A stretch of 64,000 nucleotides of DNA, from contig OZ023205.1 of the NCBI GenBank assembly GCA_963995525.1, positions 65,792,621-65,856,620 on the forward strand. The letters are read 5' to 3'. Below, piece by piece: positions 34,972-45,886 of this stretch. This DNA comes from Escarpia spicata (Eukaryota > Annelida > Polychaeta > Sabellida > Siboglinidae). The position numbers were made by a program, and so were the translations under genes. The notes below the pieces were generated by a model. That model saw nothing but the letters and a program-made list of their open reading frames with translations. It ran no database searches and was not told the DNA's origin. Numbering within the stretch: position 1 is the stretch's first letter; the number at the start of each line of letters is the position of its first letter.

Positions 34972-35004
34972 CGTCTCAGGTGGCTGGTGCTGCAAGTATG
35001 TACA
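33945..35004 (-). CDS. MKKS: MKKS first coding exon
   Basis: The acceptor is probably GTTTCAG with exon start 35004 (an inner CTTGCAG would start it at 34989). Coding runs from 34971; donor GTCG|GTGAGT at 33945, phase 1. It encodes the equatorial N-terminal half, the intermediate domain and most of the apical domain (342 codons). If the outer acceptor is used, the exon begins with a 9-codon out-of-frame ATG frame that stops before the MKKS start. Confidence 0.85.
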
Positions 35005-35326
35005 TCTGAAACACAACAAGGTCGTGTGTCTGACAACTGGTACAATATCCGTCTATCACAATTCACATGAGAGGAAGACCATTGAATAATTGCAATGCAA
35101 TTATGTCAAGTGTTTGACAACAAACAGCTAGCACGTTATACATCTATAAGAAGTCACGTGAGAGGAAAACCGTTGAATAATTGTCCACCCTGGTGATGGG
35201 GTAAGGAAAGAAATGTAACTCTATGTGAGGGATGTATTAGTCTTGTAACTATGTTATGTAAATATCAACAATGGGAACGTCAGTTTGATCTATTTGTAAA
35301 TAGGCAGCAGCATATAGAAATCCATA

Positions 35327-36538
35327 CTATTGCATTCCAAATAAGTGTACAGGTCGGAATAACAGTATAGGGTGGACATGCCTCGGAATTTTAATAAGAG
35401 TATAGGGCGGAATAACATAGTATAGGGTGGAAATATCTCAAAATTATAATAAGAGTACAGGGCGGAATAAGAGTATAGGGCGGAAATTTCCTGGAATTAT
35501 AATAAAAGTACAGGGCAGAATAAGAGTATAAGCCAGTAGTAAGCTGGAATTAAGTTGCAATGTATGTATTTATAATTTTAATTGGTGTCTTTTTGACAAT
35601 GCAACAACATAATTATATGCAAACAGGAGTTGCCTACATCAAACAAACAATAATACTGTATATTAAATCAAACGTCGAAACACAACTCCAAACATAACGC
35701 TTCATTTAGTTTGTCTCAGTGATTAGTAGTTTAACACTAACTGATATGTGTTGAAAACAGCGATTGAAGGATATCTATAATTGTTAGTATTACATAAATA
35801 GAAACAATGCCAAATTCTGCGGGATACTCTTTATGAATAATGTAGTTAATTTCGCCAAGCCTGCCACCCTTAAATACATAAATGGAGTGATCCACGATGG
35901 CTTGTTAACCACGTAGCTCTGCCGCGTAGCATCGAGGTGACTACTGCAGTAAGGGTTGTCTGGTGACGTCGCGCCATGTGAATTGGTCGCGTCACAAATT
36001 TGCCTGCGAAACGTCGTTAATCATGCTTTATCGCTCAGCCCTAGACTGCGAGATTCACAATTTACTAGCCATAATACCAACGTCCTGACCACAACATGAT
36101 CCCAATAAAACATAACAAACCTTTATATTTAGCACATAGGTTCCCTAAGTGCTCCTTTTGTACATACGAGTAATTTTTCAATTTGTTAGTGAAAAGATCG
36201 CTATCTGCCATGATTGGCGTGGTGACTGGCGTAAACAGCGTCGTCGTAACAACATAGAGCACTGCGCGTTCGGCTTCATCGATTCACCGGCAAGAATAAT
36301 ATTTATATATACACATTTCTCAGAACATTGTATCGGTGATACAAATAAATACATGTAGTGCCTAATAAAAACCATATAAGGTGGAACTAACAACAGTAAA
36401 TAACCTTAAGACCCAAATAAAAAACAGGGTGGAACTGCCAACATTACATAAGTGTGCAGACCCAAATAAGACCGTATAGGCTGGTATTTTTTGTACAAAT
36501 AAATAGCCGCACATATACGCTTATTTGGAATGCAATAG
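35327..36538. mobile_element. Non-autonomous DNA transposon with TIRs and TA target duplication
   Basis: Left end TA|CTATTGCATTCCAAATAAG, right end CTTATTTGGAATGCAATAG|TA, a 19-bp perfect TIR. Next to the left TIR there are about six degenerate repeats of ATAAGAGTATAGGGCGGAA; next to the right TIR, related AAATAARACCGTATAGG words. The TA duplication suggests the Tc1/mariner or a related TA-targeting group. No transposase. Confidence 0.8.
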
Positions 36539-36810
36539 TAACACACTTTACCTCTCCCACGTCAATCTAAATCACAACCGAAATGTAAACAACTTCTTAA
36601 ACTTGTGTTACAGCCAAATCTCACAGGAGTAAACAATGATGGGTGTATAAGAAACAATGACACACTATTAAAATTGTTTATTTCTACACAAAGGTTATCT
36701 TATAAATAAGTTCAAATCTATAACAGAATAATGTGCTGAAATCTTGGAAATGTAAGCAATGCTTTTTTTAATTAGAAAAGTACAATTACATTGTTTTAAT
36801 TTCAATACAG

Positions 36811-36979
36811 TATGATGAACCACTCAACAAGATTTGGCAAGACAACCAGAGCCAGATTGCCTTCCAAAGTGGCAAGCTTCTGATACCAAGTGGACAAAAC
36901 TTGAAGGAGAAATGTTTCATTTATGTCACGTGTAGCCCGATGCCTCTCCTCAATAACACAGCTAGCATTTACACAATCA
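36811..36979 (+). CDS. Orphan exon-like segment
   Basis: A good acceptor (TTTCAATACAG, ending at 36810) and a consensus donor (ATCA|GTAAGT after 36979) bound 169 nt open in one frame, reading YDEPLNKIWQDNQ, QIAFQSGKLLIPSGQ and KCFIYVTCSPMPLL. It is antisense to the intron of the MKKS unit. No partner exon was found. It could be an exon of an overlapping gene, an element-derived exon or chance. Confidence 0.35.
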
Positions 36980-37179
36980 GTAAGTAATGCATTCCTTTTA
37001 ATTATTGTCCTATAACTTTATAAGAAAATGAATTTGTTTCTCACACTCAAACTGTTCGTCCTATGTGTGAGAAAACTCATAATCACAGTAACAATACCAA
37101 CACAAAATATAAACCATAACCACGCGTGTGCTTAGTATGTAGTTAAAAGTTACCAATACATTAGAGAAAACAGGTTCAT

Positions 37180-37185
37180 TTTATT
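37180..37185 (-). terminator. Intronic poly(A) signal behind the second small ORF
   Basis: AATAAA on the minus strand, 19 nt after the TAA of the 56-aa ORF and 16 nt past the splice donor. Use of this site would give a short transcript with only the two microprotein ORFs. Splicing at TG|GTATGC would remove it and give the MKKS mRNA. Confidence 0.6.
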
Positions 37186-37204
37186 CATATTATATAGCAT
37201 ACCA

Positions 37205-37375
37205 TTATTTGCTGGTCTTGAGTGCGGTCTCTGCCTCACGCACCCTGTCCTTGACAGTGGGCAGTGGAGGGTCTCCTAGTGGCCATGAACCAACGTAGAT
37301 GGCAGCGAATACAGCAAGAAATGACACCAACTTGTTGCGGCCAGCCCAGACCAATACGTTTTGCACATAAGACAT
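37205..37375 (-). CDS. Second upstream microprotein ORF of the MKKS transcript (56 aa)
   Basis: Exon 37377-37203: acceptor TCATATGCAG, then CC and ATG (G at -3 after splicing), 56 codons, TAA, and donor two bases later. The protein has one hydrophobic segment, NKLVSFLAVFAAIYVGSW (about residues 14-31), after a short N-terminus with a basic residue, then LGDPPLPTVKD and a charged helix ending in Lys. This is the layout of small mitochondrial membrane microproteins. The whole ORF fits one exon upstream of MKKS. Human MKKS has upstream ORFs for mitochondrial microproteins; orthology is inferred from position and layout, not from an alignment. Confidence 0.75.
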   Translation of the reverse strand: MSYVQNVLVWAGRNKLVSFLAVFAAIYVGSWPLGDPPLPTVKDRVREAETALKTSK

Positions 37376-37570
37376 GGCTGCATATGAAGAAGATTTTAGT
37401 GGTAAAGACAACAGGTCAGAAGATTGACAATGACAGTTTTCATCAAATATATAATCAGTGTGTTAATGATATTCAGAGAAGCAGTGCCCAATTCCACTCT
37501 GTCATGTGTATAACACTCATTATATAATATTTACAGATGACAAAAAAATAAAAACAGGATTTGCCTGTAT

Positions 37571-37603
37571 TACTTTCTGCCCTGCCCTGCCCTGCCCTGC
37601 CCT
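37571..37603. repeat. (CCCTG)n pentanucleotide microsatellite
   Basis: About five copies of CCTGC just 3' of a T-rich stretch. It lies in the intron between the two microprotein exons, which is otherwise AT-rich without features (37378-38308). Confidence 0.8.
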
Positions 37604-38343
37604 TACAGGATGAACCTTAAAAACACATAAAACCATGTCTGCATTATTTACACGTTTGGTACCTTCACAGCTTTAATATTAATTTGTATTCCTTATTAGT
37701 TATATAATTGCATTCAAGTAGAAGTGAGCATGCACTGTACAACCTATAGATCTAGGAATTCCTTTTACTTTATTTGCCTGAAATAAGATTGTGTCCAAAC
37801 ATTGTTCACTATGCCCACCAACTGAAAATAATGCTGAGTAGACGCAGAGAGCAAATACGAAACTTTCATACATATATATATGTACCAACGGAGAGGTCAA
37901 TGTTCAACATTTAAAATAAATACACTCATTATATATATAACTCCATGGTAAACAAAGTCTAAAAACAATCTAAATAATAAACAAATTACATAAAGCTATA
38001 ATATATGACTCGGTATAATATATTATGTTAAAGATATTGAGAATGGGCTGATCATCAAAGGTTCTTGCTGTCACTGTGTCAACACAACTGGCATTATTTA
38101 AATAGAATCAGCATGTTTTGTTTACATTTTTTATATTTTGCCGTCAAAATATTCAACGAAATTGTGAACTATACTTTAGGTTTAAATATTAAATGCAATT
38201 TGGCAGACAGTATATATGTTCAACATATTTAATCTAATATCAAGAGCAATTATATTTGTAAAGGAGGCACATACAGCCTCGTCTTAGCAGGAATACAAAC
38301 CAACCCACCTGCTTGCCGCGTCCGCTGTGATAGTCAGAGTAAA

Positions 38344-38520
38344 TTACTGTCCCCCGTCCCTCTTTCCAACGGTCATACCAATCACTTTGATGTCACCGTC
38401 TTGAGCAACAAACTTGGAGTTGTGCTGCAGACGATACCAGCCCCAGTGAATGGCCACTATTGTTGGTATACAAATAACTAACACAATGTTTTTACGCAGG
38501 ATCCCAGCAACGCCACTCAT
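38344..38520 (-). CDS. First upstream microprotein ORF of the MKKS transcript (58 aa)
   Basis: Exon 38531-38309: acceptor TCTGTTGCAG, 11 nt of leader, ATG (A at -3), 58 codons, TAA, 35 nt, then donor AAGCAG|GTGGGT. The sequence is MSGVAGILRKN, then the hydrophobic segment IVLVICIPTIVAIHWGW (12-28), YRLQHN and a polar tail (GKRDGGQ). A basic N-terminus, one membrane span and aromatic exit residues suit the inner mitochondrial membrane. After splicing, the stop and the next ATG are 37 nt apart. Conserved codon structure, splice borders and tandem placement with the 56-aa ORF argue against chance. Confidence 0.75.
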   Translation of the reverse strand: MSGVAGILRKNIVLVICIPTIVAIHWGWYRLQHNSKFVAQDGDIKVIGMTVGKRDGGQ

Positions 38521-38531
38521 AATTCGTCGAT

Positions 38532-40236
38532 CTGCAACAGAGAAACAATTCTTTAGGCTTTAGGCCTATCCATGGTTATACATAAAATGATTTATTCTTG
38601 GGTCAAGAATGCCATTATAATTTACCCGTTAGGCTGTTGCAATTGGTCCGGACCCGAACATACTATGAAACAGCTATAGCTCTTGACATTTAACTGGAGT
38701 ATTAAGCAATGCGAATGTACCGGTAAAATTTTGCAGTAGCTAAAGTTTCGTCGCTACCAGACAAACCATTTAGACAGGTGCACACATGGGTGAAATTTCA
38801 TAAAAATCGGAGATCGTCACCTGGGGACCTCTGGTTGAGTTGGCACGGAATGACCCTGTGTGGATTTCTGTGAATTGGTTCGAACCATCCTCGCAAGCCA
38901 GGCCTGTTTGCCATGCAAAACTAGTCCTGGCAGATCTCCTATGCGAAGTGCGGAAGTTAGCCGAGTCAAACTAGTAACTGATTTCGCCACTCACGACTGC
39001 ATCACCCGTGAGAACAGCGCAAATACCCGCCCCAATTTGAAGATGGTTAAACGACTTCTAGGAATCCCAATATATAATGACCTGTTCACCCATTAGCACA
39101 AGCAGCTGAGCGGTATTGTGTATTCGAATAATTGCTTCTACTTCCTAAACATTGCATGTAACACGAGCCACAGTTGGTTGAAATTAGTTTTCTTATGACC
39201 ACCTGACCTGCCGACATTCACTGATCTAGCGAGCGATTTCATAGGCTGAGCTTAAATTCAGAGTTTCGCAAAGCGACCAGCTGGGGGTACTGCTGGCTGG
39301 CACTGACGTAATCAGCAGCTGCAACCTCTGGCGCATGAGAATGGTTCGAACCCACCCGCGAGTGTGGCATGCAATAATCAAATTCAAACTCTCAACCCAG
39401 TTCTTTTGCTTCCATTTCCACATGTGCAAGCATCTCTTAAAGTCAATCTCATGCAAGTACTTCTCCGTTTGATAGGTATAAATGATTGTTGTCAGTCAAA
39501 ATAACTATAAAGGGATTGTCCCACTTGCTTTGTGTATGCCATGGTAACAACTATGCCGCCACATACAAAAAAAGGAAGATGGCCATTGGAGGCACACTTT
39601 GTACGCCACAGGGATTATGCGCACATGCCCACTGTGCATACGTATGGACCTTTACCTGGACAGTCGTGTCTACAGGTCAGAAGCGCTAGCCACTTTGTAT
39701 AATTTATTACTTATGAGATCCTGTACACTTATTCCTTTAAACATTAAGGCAAGTTAGACCATTATCTGGCTTAAGGCCTTTATAGTACCTGGACCCTGGA
39801 AAACAGTAGACATACACTGTCTGTTGTATGTTTATTTGGAGAACAAATGTAGGCACTTATCTAGTATCCGGGCCCACCTCAATTTTGCCATAGTAACAAC
39901 ATGTTTGCCATTTTTAAACCTCAGTGGGTTAGTTCCACCATTCAACAACATCTCAGGCTTACTTAGTTTTAAAAAGTATTGCCTTTTAGCACACTTTTGA
40001 AGCATAAATGATGTTCCGGTTTGCATCTATATAAACATAGGCTGCTTGATGCTTGATGTAGTAATCCCTTTACAGCTGTTCACAGCTAAACTGGGATTTG
40101 TGCAGTGCGTAACGTCAGGGCAGTCGAACAAAAAGGGAAAAAATTGTGTAGAAGGTTGTTCAAATTAGAGAAAGAAAAACAATGAAAACCAACAAAAAAC
40201 AAACAAAAGCGCAGATAAAAACAAGTGGTGCACTAT
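38532..40236. other. Upstream region of the MKKS unit; candidate promoter motifs
   Basis: No coding exon is supported. On the minus strand this is upstream of the first visible microprotein exon, and at least one 5' UTR exon must lie here because that exon starts at an acceptor. Candidate motifs: a CCAAT next to GCCATCTTCC (YY1-like) near 39571-39585, and two RFX X-box-like sequences, TATGCCATGGTAAC (39535-39548) and TTTGCCATAGTAAC (39884-39897). The latter matches the GTHNYYATRRNAAC consensus at 13 of 14 positions by my count. Confidence 0.4.
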
Positions 40237-43200
40237 ATACATAATTTTGTAGCTTTAAAGGATGTGGACGCCATGCAAGGGTTGCATTTCCCTGATGGCT
40301 GGTATGGCGACACACAGGAAGGCTGGCAGTGATGGCGTGATGTGTAGAACAGCAGATGGTGGTAGTCTGTTCCATATGGATGCTGCTCTGGGGTAGAATG
40401 CATATTTATATGCATTGATGGTTGGAATTATTGTGTTGGTATATTTAAGTGGATGGTCGATTCTGTTGGATATATGTGTGGCGTGCTGGAAACATGGCGG
40501 AGGGCTGATGTTGACCAAGTGGTAGTGGATTTTGTAAAACATTGATGCTTGTTGAATGAGGCGGCGTGTGTGGAGCGAGTCCCAGTTGAGTTTGTTTATG
40601 AGTGGTTTAATATGTGTTTCCTTTCGGTAGTCGGAGAAGATGAATCTTGCAGCATTTCTTTGGATTTGTTCTATACGGTTAATTTCTGTTGCTGTGCATA
40701 TTCAACTTGTGGTCGGACAAGGGTTTGGTAAGCTGTTTATTTGACATTTTGTGAGCAAGGTGACAGTGTTCTTCTTAAGAGTCCAAGTGTGCGGCTGGCT
40801 TTGGTGGTTATTTTGGTGCAGTGGTCATTCCATCTTAGGTTATGTGATATTGTGACTCCAAGGTAGTCGTGCTTTTGAACATGGCTTAGTGATTTTCCCA
40901 GTAATGTATATTGATATAGTTTGGGGTTTCGTTTGCGTGTGATGGTGAGGACTGCACATTTCTTAACATTGAAATTCATTGACCACTTCTTAGTCCACGT
41001 TGTGAGGGTTTCTAAATCGTTTTGTAATATATGTTGATCGTTTGTGTTATTTATTTCTCTGTATAGGATGCTGTCGTCTGCAAAGAGTTTGATTGTTGAA
41101 TTTTTTTGTTCCTTGATGTCGTTTATGTATAGAAGGAATAGGACCGGCCCCAGGACAGATCCCTGAGGAACTCCGGAAGTGACATTAGCCCAGGAAGAAT
41201 GTGTGCCATTGACTGAAACAGATTGTATACGGTGGGATAAGAAGCTATTGATCCAGCCAAGAGTGTTGTTTCGGATGCCGTAGTAGTTTAATTTATCTGA
41301 TAGGTGGTGATGAGCAACTTTATCAAACGCTTTACTGAAGTCTAGTAAGATTACATCAGTCTGACTTTTTTTATTTAGTGTTTCTGACAAGTCATTAGTT
41401 GAGTTTATGAGTTGTGTTGTAGTTGAGAGGCAGTTCCTGAATCCATGTTGTTCATTAATAAGGATGTTATGAGTGTTAAGATGTTTGGCGACATGACTTA
41501 GGATTATGTGTTCCATGATTTTACAGCACAAGCAGGTCAAGGATATGGGTCGGTAGTTGGAGGCGTCTGATTTTAGACAGCTCTTATGAATTGCTGTAAC
41601 TAGTGCTTTGCGCCACTGTTTTGGGACTGTTGCTTGGTTATAGGATTGCTGGAATAGACATCTAAGAGCTGGAGCTAGTTCATTTGCAACAATTTTAAGG
41701 AAACGGGGTGACATTTCATCAGGACCGCATGCTTTTGATGGGCTTAGGCTAGATAATTGTTTGGCTATGCCGGCATTTGTGATGTGTAAGTGAGGAATGG
41801 AGGTATATGGAGATGGACCTTTACTGTGCATTTCTGTATGTGTCTGCTTATTAAATACGCTTTGGAAATGCATGTTCAATGCCTCCGCCTTATCGTGATC
41901 TGTGGTACACATTTTATCAGAAGTTTTAAGTGTTGGGATTCCTAGGTTTTCTGTGCGAGTGAGTTTTACGTATGACCAGAAAGATTTTGGGTTTGCAGTC
42001 ATATTCTTGCCAATTATGTTGTTGACATAATCGTGGTGTGCTGAGCGGATACATTTTGTAACATAGTTGCGATATTCACGGTAGGCTTTCCAATCTGATG
42101 GGGTGTTTGTTTTATGGGCTTTTGAGAAAAATTTATCACGTTTTCTCATCTTATGCTTGAATTCAGATGTTATCCAAGGTAGATTTCGTTTTCCTTTAGT
42201 GAGTTTTGATGGAACATTGTCATCCACAATTTTGTCCAGTCCATTTCTAATTGTTTCCCAGTTTGTGTCGACTAATTGTTCTTCAGGGTTTGAGGCTAAG
42301 AAGTTGTTGACGAAATCATGTACTTTGGTTTGCTGTGTTTTGGGGTCAATTCTGTCATAGAGGTATATCTTTCTTTGTGGTTTCTTTTGTAACTTAGGTT
42401 TCATGTTGATATCAAACAGTACAATGCAATGGTCAGAAATGCCTGGAAGCACCTGTATGTTGTCTCTGAGATTAGGGTTTGATGTAACCAGAAGGTCCAG
42501 GATGCTATTTGAGACAGGTCTTGTGGTGCTGGTAACTAGTTGAGAAAGCGAGTTATCAAGTAAGAAGTCAATGAATTTCTCGTGCATTGCTTTAGTGTTA
42601 GTGTTTGTTGTCAACCAGTCGATCTAGTTCATATCTGGTAGATTGAAGTCCCCTCCAATTATTAAGTTTGGGTGCTGGCGTGGGTTTTTATTGATAGCCT
42701 TGGCTACTGATGAGATTAAGGCGTCTAGTGACTGAGTTTTGTTGCCTGGTGGTCTATAACTGGCCAGATATAGCGGTTTAGAGTCTCTGAATTGCACGCT
42801 TGCCCAGATAATTTCGCAGTTTTCGCCTAATTCAGGTTCATCAGAGGTAATGAGGCAGTCTTTGGTGGCAATAAAGACTCCTCCTCCATTTGCATTGCGA
42901 TCTTTGCGGTAGACGGTGTAGTTTTCTGGGAATAGTTCATATGTAGCCATATTGCTATCTAATTTGGATTCACAACCCAATATGAGTTCTGGTTGGTGTT
43001 GATCGATTGTTGCACGGAAGGCTGCTTGTTTAGTCGTGCTTTTGATACTGTTACAGTTTATGATCATTGCCCTGAGGCCATGTTTTTTGTTTTTGATGGT
43101 AGGCGTGTTGCAAGTACCAGACGAACCTTTGGATGGAGTTGAGGTTTTTGGGTGCATATTATCTTCATCATTTATACAATCATTGTCATTAGTGTCATCA

Positions 43201-43889
43201 CGTTCAGAGAGCAGTGAAAAGGGGTTTGTAGTGGCGAATGATTGGGTTTGAGATATTGACGAATCCAAATTTGGAAAACCACATTGGCAGCAGATCCATG
43301 AGAAGCTTGATATGTTTTTCATGATGCTGTAGTCAATTTTGGTGGTGTCTATGCATTTGGTATGGTACCAGAGTTCACATTTGTCGCACAGGAGTGCTCT
43401 GTCATCTTCCTTTACTTCATATCTGCATACTCCACAAGGATATAAAGATTCAGAGCTATGGAGACTAACTAGTCCAGTGTTTGTTTCGATTTGGCCAGCG
43501 AGCAGTATGATCAATAACAGATGATAATGGTTGGCTTTGAATTTCAGGATTTGGGGACAGAAACGGGATTTCTGTTTAGAGATTATATAGAGAGCTATAC
43601 TCCATTTGCCAACACTTTCGCTGAAATTTAAGGTGTTGCTGACGTTAGTAGTATCGTTGAGCGCTTCCTCAATATGGGAATTACCAATCATATGAGGCTT
43701 ATGGCAAAAGGAAGCCAGATTTGTGTCAACTTGCAGGCTAGGATATTCTGATTTGGACATCCTGTCACCTGTATTGGAGCTGTAACTCTTGTTTGGGGCT
43801 GTGAGTACAGCAAAAATCCCGAGTAGCAGTAACAGAGTTGTCATGTTGAGAGTTGGGAGAATTTTATAATGTTTATGCTCACTAAGCAA
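40236..43889 (-). mobile_element. Nearly complete CR1-like LINE with PHD finger, endonuclease and reverse transcriptase
   Basis: ORF from 43889: a hydrophobic N-terminus (MTTLLLLLGIFAVLTAP), a 2A-like motif, a PHD finger (CGVC, CDKC, H-x2-C, C-x-C; residues 152-203), then an AP-endonuclease domain (IINCNSIKS, CESKLDS, ASYRPPG, IIGGDFNLPD). An in-frame TAG (42624-42626) follows MN. The frame then continues with endonuclease end (ISDHCIV), KSFWSYVK, ACGPDEMSPRFLK, NYRPISLTCL, LLDFSKAFD, SGVPQGSVLGP and FADDSILY, up to a TAA at 40737 that sits inside the thumb. 40255-40542 gives the C-terminus (YPRAASIWNRLP) in another frame. Two nonsense changes plus late frameshifts make it inactive, but it is recent. 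Confidence 0.9.
43470..43520 (-). other. Decayed 2A-like (ribosome-skipping) motif in the LINE
   Basis: LLLIILLAGQIETNTGL sits between the hydrophobic N-terminal extension and the PHD finger. Functional 2A peptides end in D-x-E-x-N-P-G-P; here D is Q and both prolines are lost (TNTGL). 2A-like sequences at this place are known in non-LTR elements of sea urchins and other invertebrates. This copy should not skip. Confidence 0.55.
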
Positions 43890-45886
43890 ATGGAGCGTTC
43901 TAACTGTAGATTTTTAATAGGTATAAAATTGTTTTATTGTAGTGCTGTAATTTAATGCACTTAAAAATATTTGCTTGTAAAAACTTGCCTTTATATGAGT
44001 TAAAGATACAGTAAATATTAAAAAAAATATATAAACCATGAATTCTAAAGAAATAATGTGCATATGCAGGGCTTGTGCAAACAACACAAATAGTCAGATA
44101 GTAATGTTATTTTCGGTTCTGGGCCGACTCAGAACCTCTGGGTATTTGAAAAACATAGGGGTGTCAGTGACAGTGTGCCGACAATGTCAATGACACACCC
44201 GAAGATTGGCCTGTTAGTTCAGAGGGTGGAAGTTAGATGGGTAGGGTGATAAACAAAATGGTGTTTTAATCTAAAAACTGTGTATGTTTTAAGCTTTTGT
44301 ATATAATTGGAGGTAGTTTAATGTAATCAATATCTGTTTAGTTCATATTATATTAAGTTTTTAAGAAATGAGCTGTTATCTGAGTTGTGTTTGGGGGGAT
44401 TTTAGTTACGCGCGTTTTTAGTGCTTATTGTTTACATCCGCGCCATCTTGATCTATATTCGGAACCAGTTGCTAGGCAAGCTAATTTGGCAAAACGTAGT
44501 TTAGGGGGGTTTGATCGGAAGTGTAATTACAAGATTATATTCTAATAGTGATACTATTAAACATCTGTAAGTTTGAATTTATAAAAGCTTTTAAAATTCG
44601 TGATGTTAACAATAAACACAAGAACCAGTAAAAGATACGACTGCACCTGACGCATGCGCACTGCTATATTGCTCATTTCATGCGCGTGGTACGTTAACGC
44701 ACAACCGCACCGGTGCAGACTGGTGCAAACTGGGTCGCTATTTGGGCTTCAAAATTGTGCTAAGACGCAATTTGTTTTAACATAAATATGCCTGACCCTG
44801 CTCCTGGGATTATGACGATGGAACTAATGCACGGAGGTATAAAATTTAGGCAAAAATGTGGTTATAACAACAAATTCAAAGTAGTTAGTAGGCCTGGATA
44901 CTAGACAAGTACCAAAATGTATTTTATTTACGACCAATTACTAATTAATTACTCAATTAGGCCAATTATAACTAATTTATTATTATCGAAGTGTCAACAT
45001 TTTAGTTGTTTGTCGTCATTTCTAACTATTAAAATGAAAACAATTGGCGTTTATACGTTTGTTGTCATCTCTGTTAAGGTATTGATGGCTACATTTTGGT
45101 ATACCTACATTTTATATATCGACCTATGACGCAGTTATGTAAAGGCAAAAGCTGAAACACACACACAGTCGCAGCAACTTTTGCCTTGGTGTCTTGTTTT
45201 GAGGTGTTGATATGCCTCGAATTTCGTCTAGGGTAAATAACAAAGGCTCGAATTTGTGTAAGACATTGTACCAACATACTTACCAGTGAAAACTTTTATT
45301 TCAGCACTGTTAATACAATTTGTGCGATAAACGTGAATCTATTTTCAAAGACGTCTCTGTTCGCTAGATTATCGTTCAACGACCTTACTGGAGGGTGTTT
45401 GCTTATCTGTAGACTTACACCGAGTTTCTTTCCGTTGTAAATATTGTCCGTTAGGCGGCGCTAGGGTAGTAGATCAATGGGAAGTTGGTGTGTAACAATT
45501 AATACATCGAAATTTTACTATCGATGCATCGCGAAAGTCAATGTTGCGATGCAATCCTATCGATGGTAAATTTAACTATCGATAGATATCGGCGATAACA
45601 CAGTGAACTATCGATAGTAACGATAGTTAACTAAACACATGATAAGCATGCAAGTTCACCTATGTAGCTGTAATACTATTTATCTATCGACTCTAACTAA
45701 GCGATGGCACCACCCGTCAGTTTTGGCTGGGTACATGCGATTTGGAGCTAATTAACTCGCATCATGTAAAATTGGAACATAACTATAAATTTAGCTTTTA
45801 CTATACTATAGTAATATTATCACAATAGTAATTATACAGCTATCGCGATACTATAGATAATTATAATAAAACTATATCCCCGATAG
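43890..45886. other. 5' region of the LINE and gene-free DNA with promoter-like motifs
   Basis: No gene recognised. At 44439-44452 GCGCCATCTTGATC is a YY1-type site (minus strand CAAGATGGCGC), and at 44650-44662 GACGCATGCGCAC is NRF1-like. The latter is followed by a plus-strand ATG (44788) with 16 open codons and G|GTATAA. At 45500-45900 the words ACTATCGATAG and TATCGCGATA recur many times on both strands. The short frames here are not convincing. Confidence 0.45.

Larger units (their letters stand above)
35005..37202 (-). other. Intron between the second small ORF and MKKS, with an intronic poly(A) site
   Basis: Donor TG|GTATGC two bases after the stop of the 56-aa ORF; acceptor GTTTCAG at about 35005. 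The intron holds a 1.2-kb TA-flanked inverted-repeat element (35327-36538), an isolated plus-strand exon-like segment (36811-36979) and, at its very start, the hexamer AATAAA at 37185-37180. Confidence 0.65.

Noticed and set aside
38860..39096. 78-aa ORF upstream of the MKKS unit
   Set aside because: No motif or splice support, and it lies where 5' untranslated or promoter DNA of the opposite strand is expected.
44788..44836. First coding exon (ATG, 16 codons, G|GTATAA)
   Set aside because: No downstream exon found and the donor is weak; kept only as part of the promoter-like observation.
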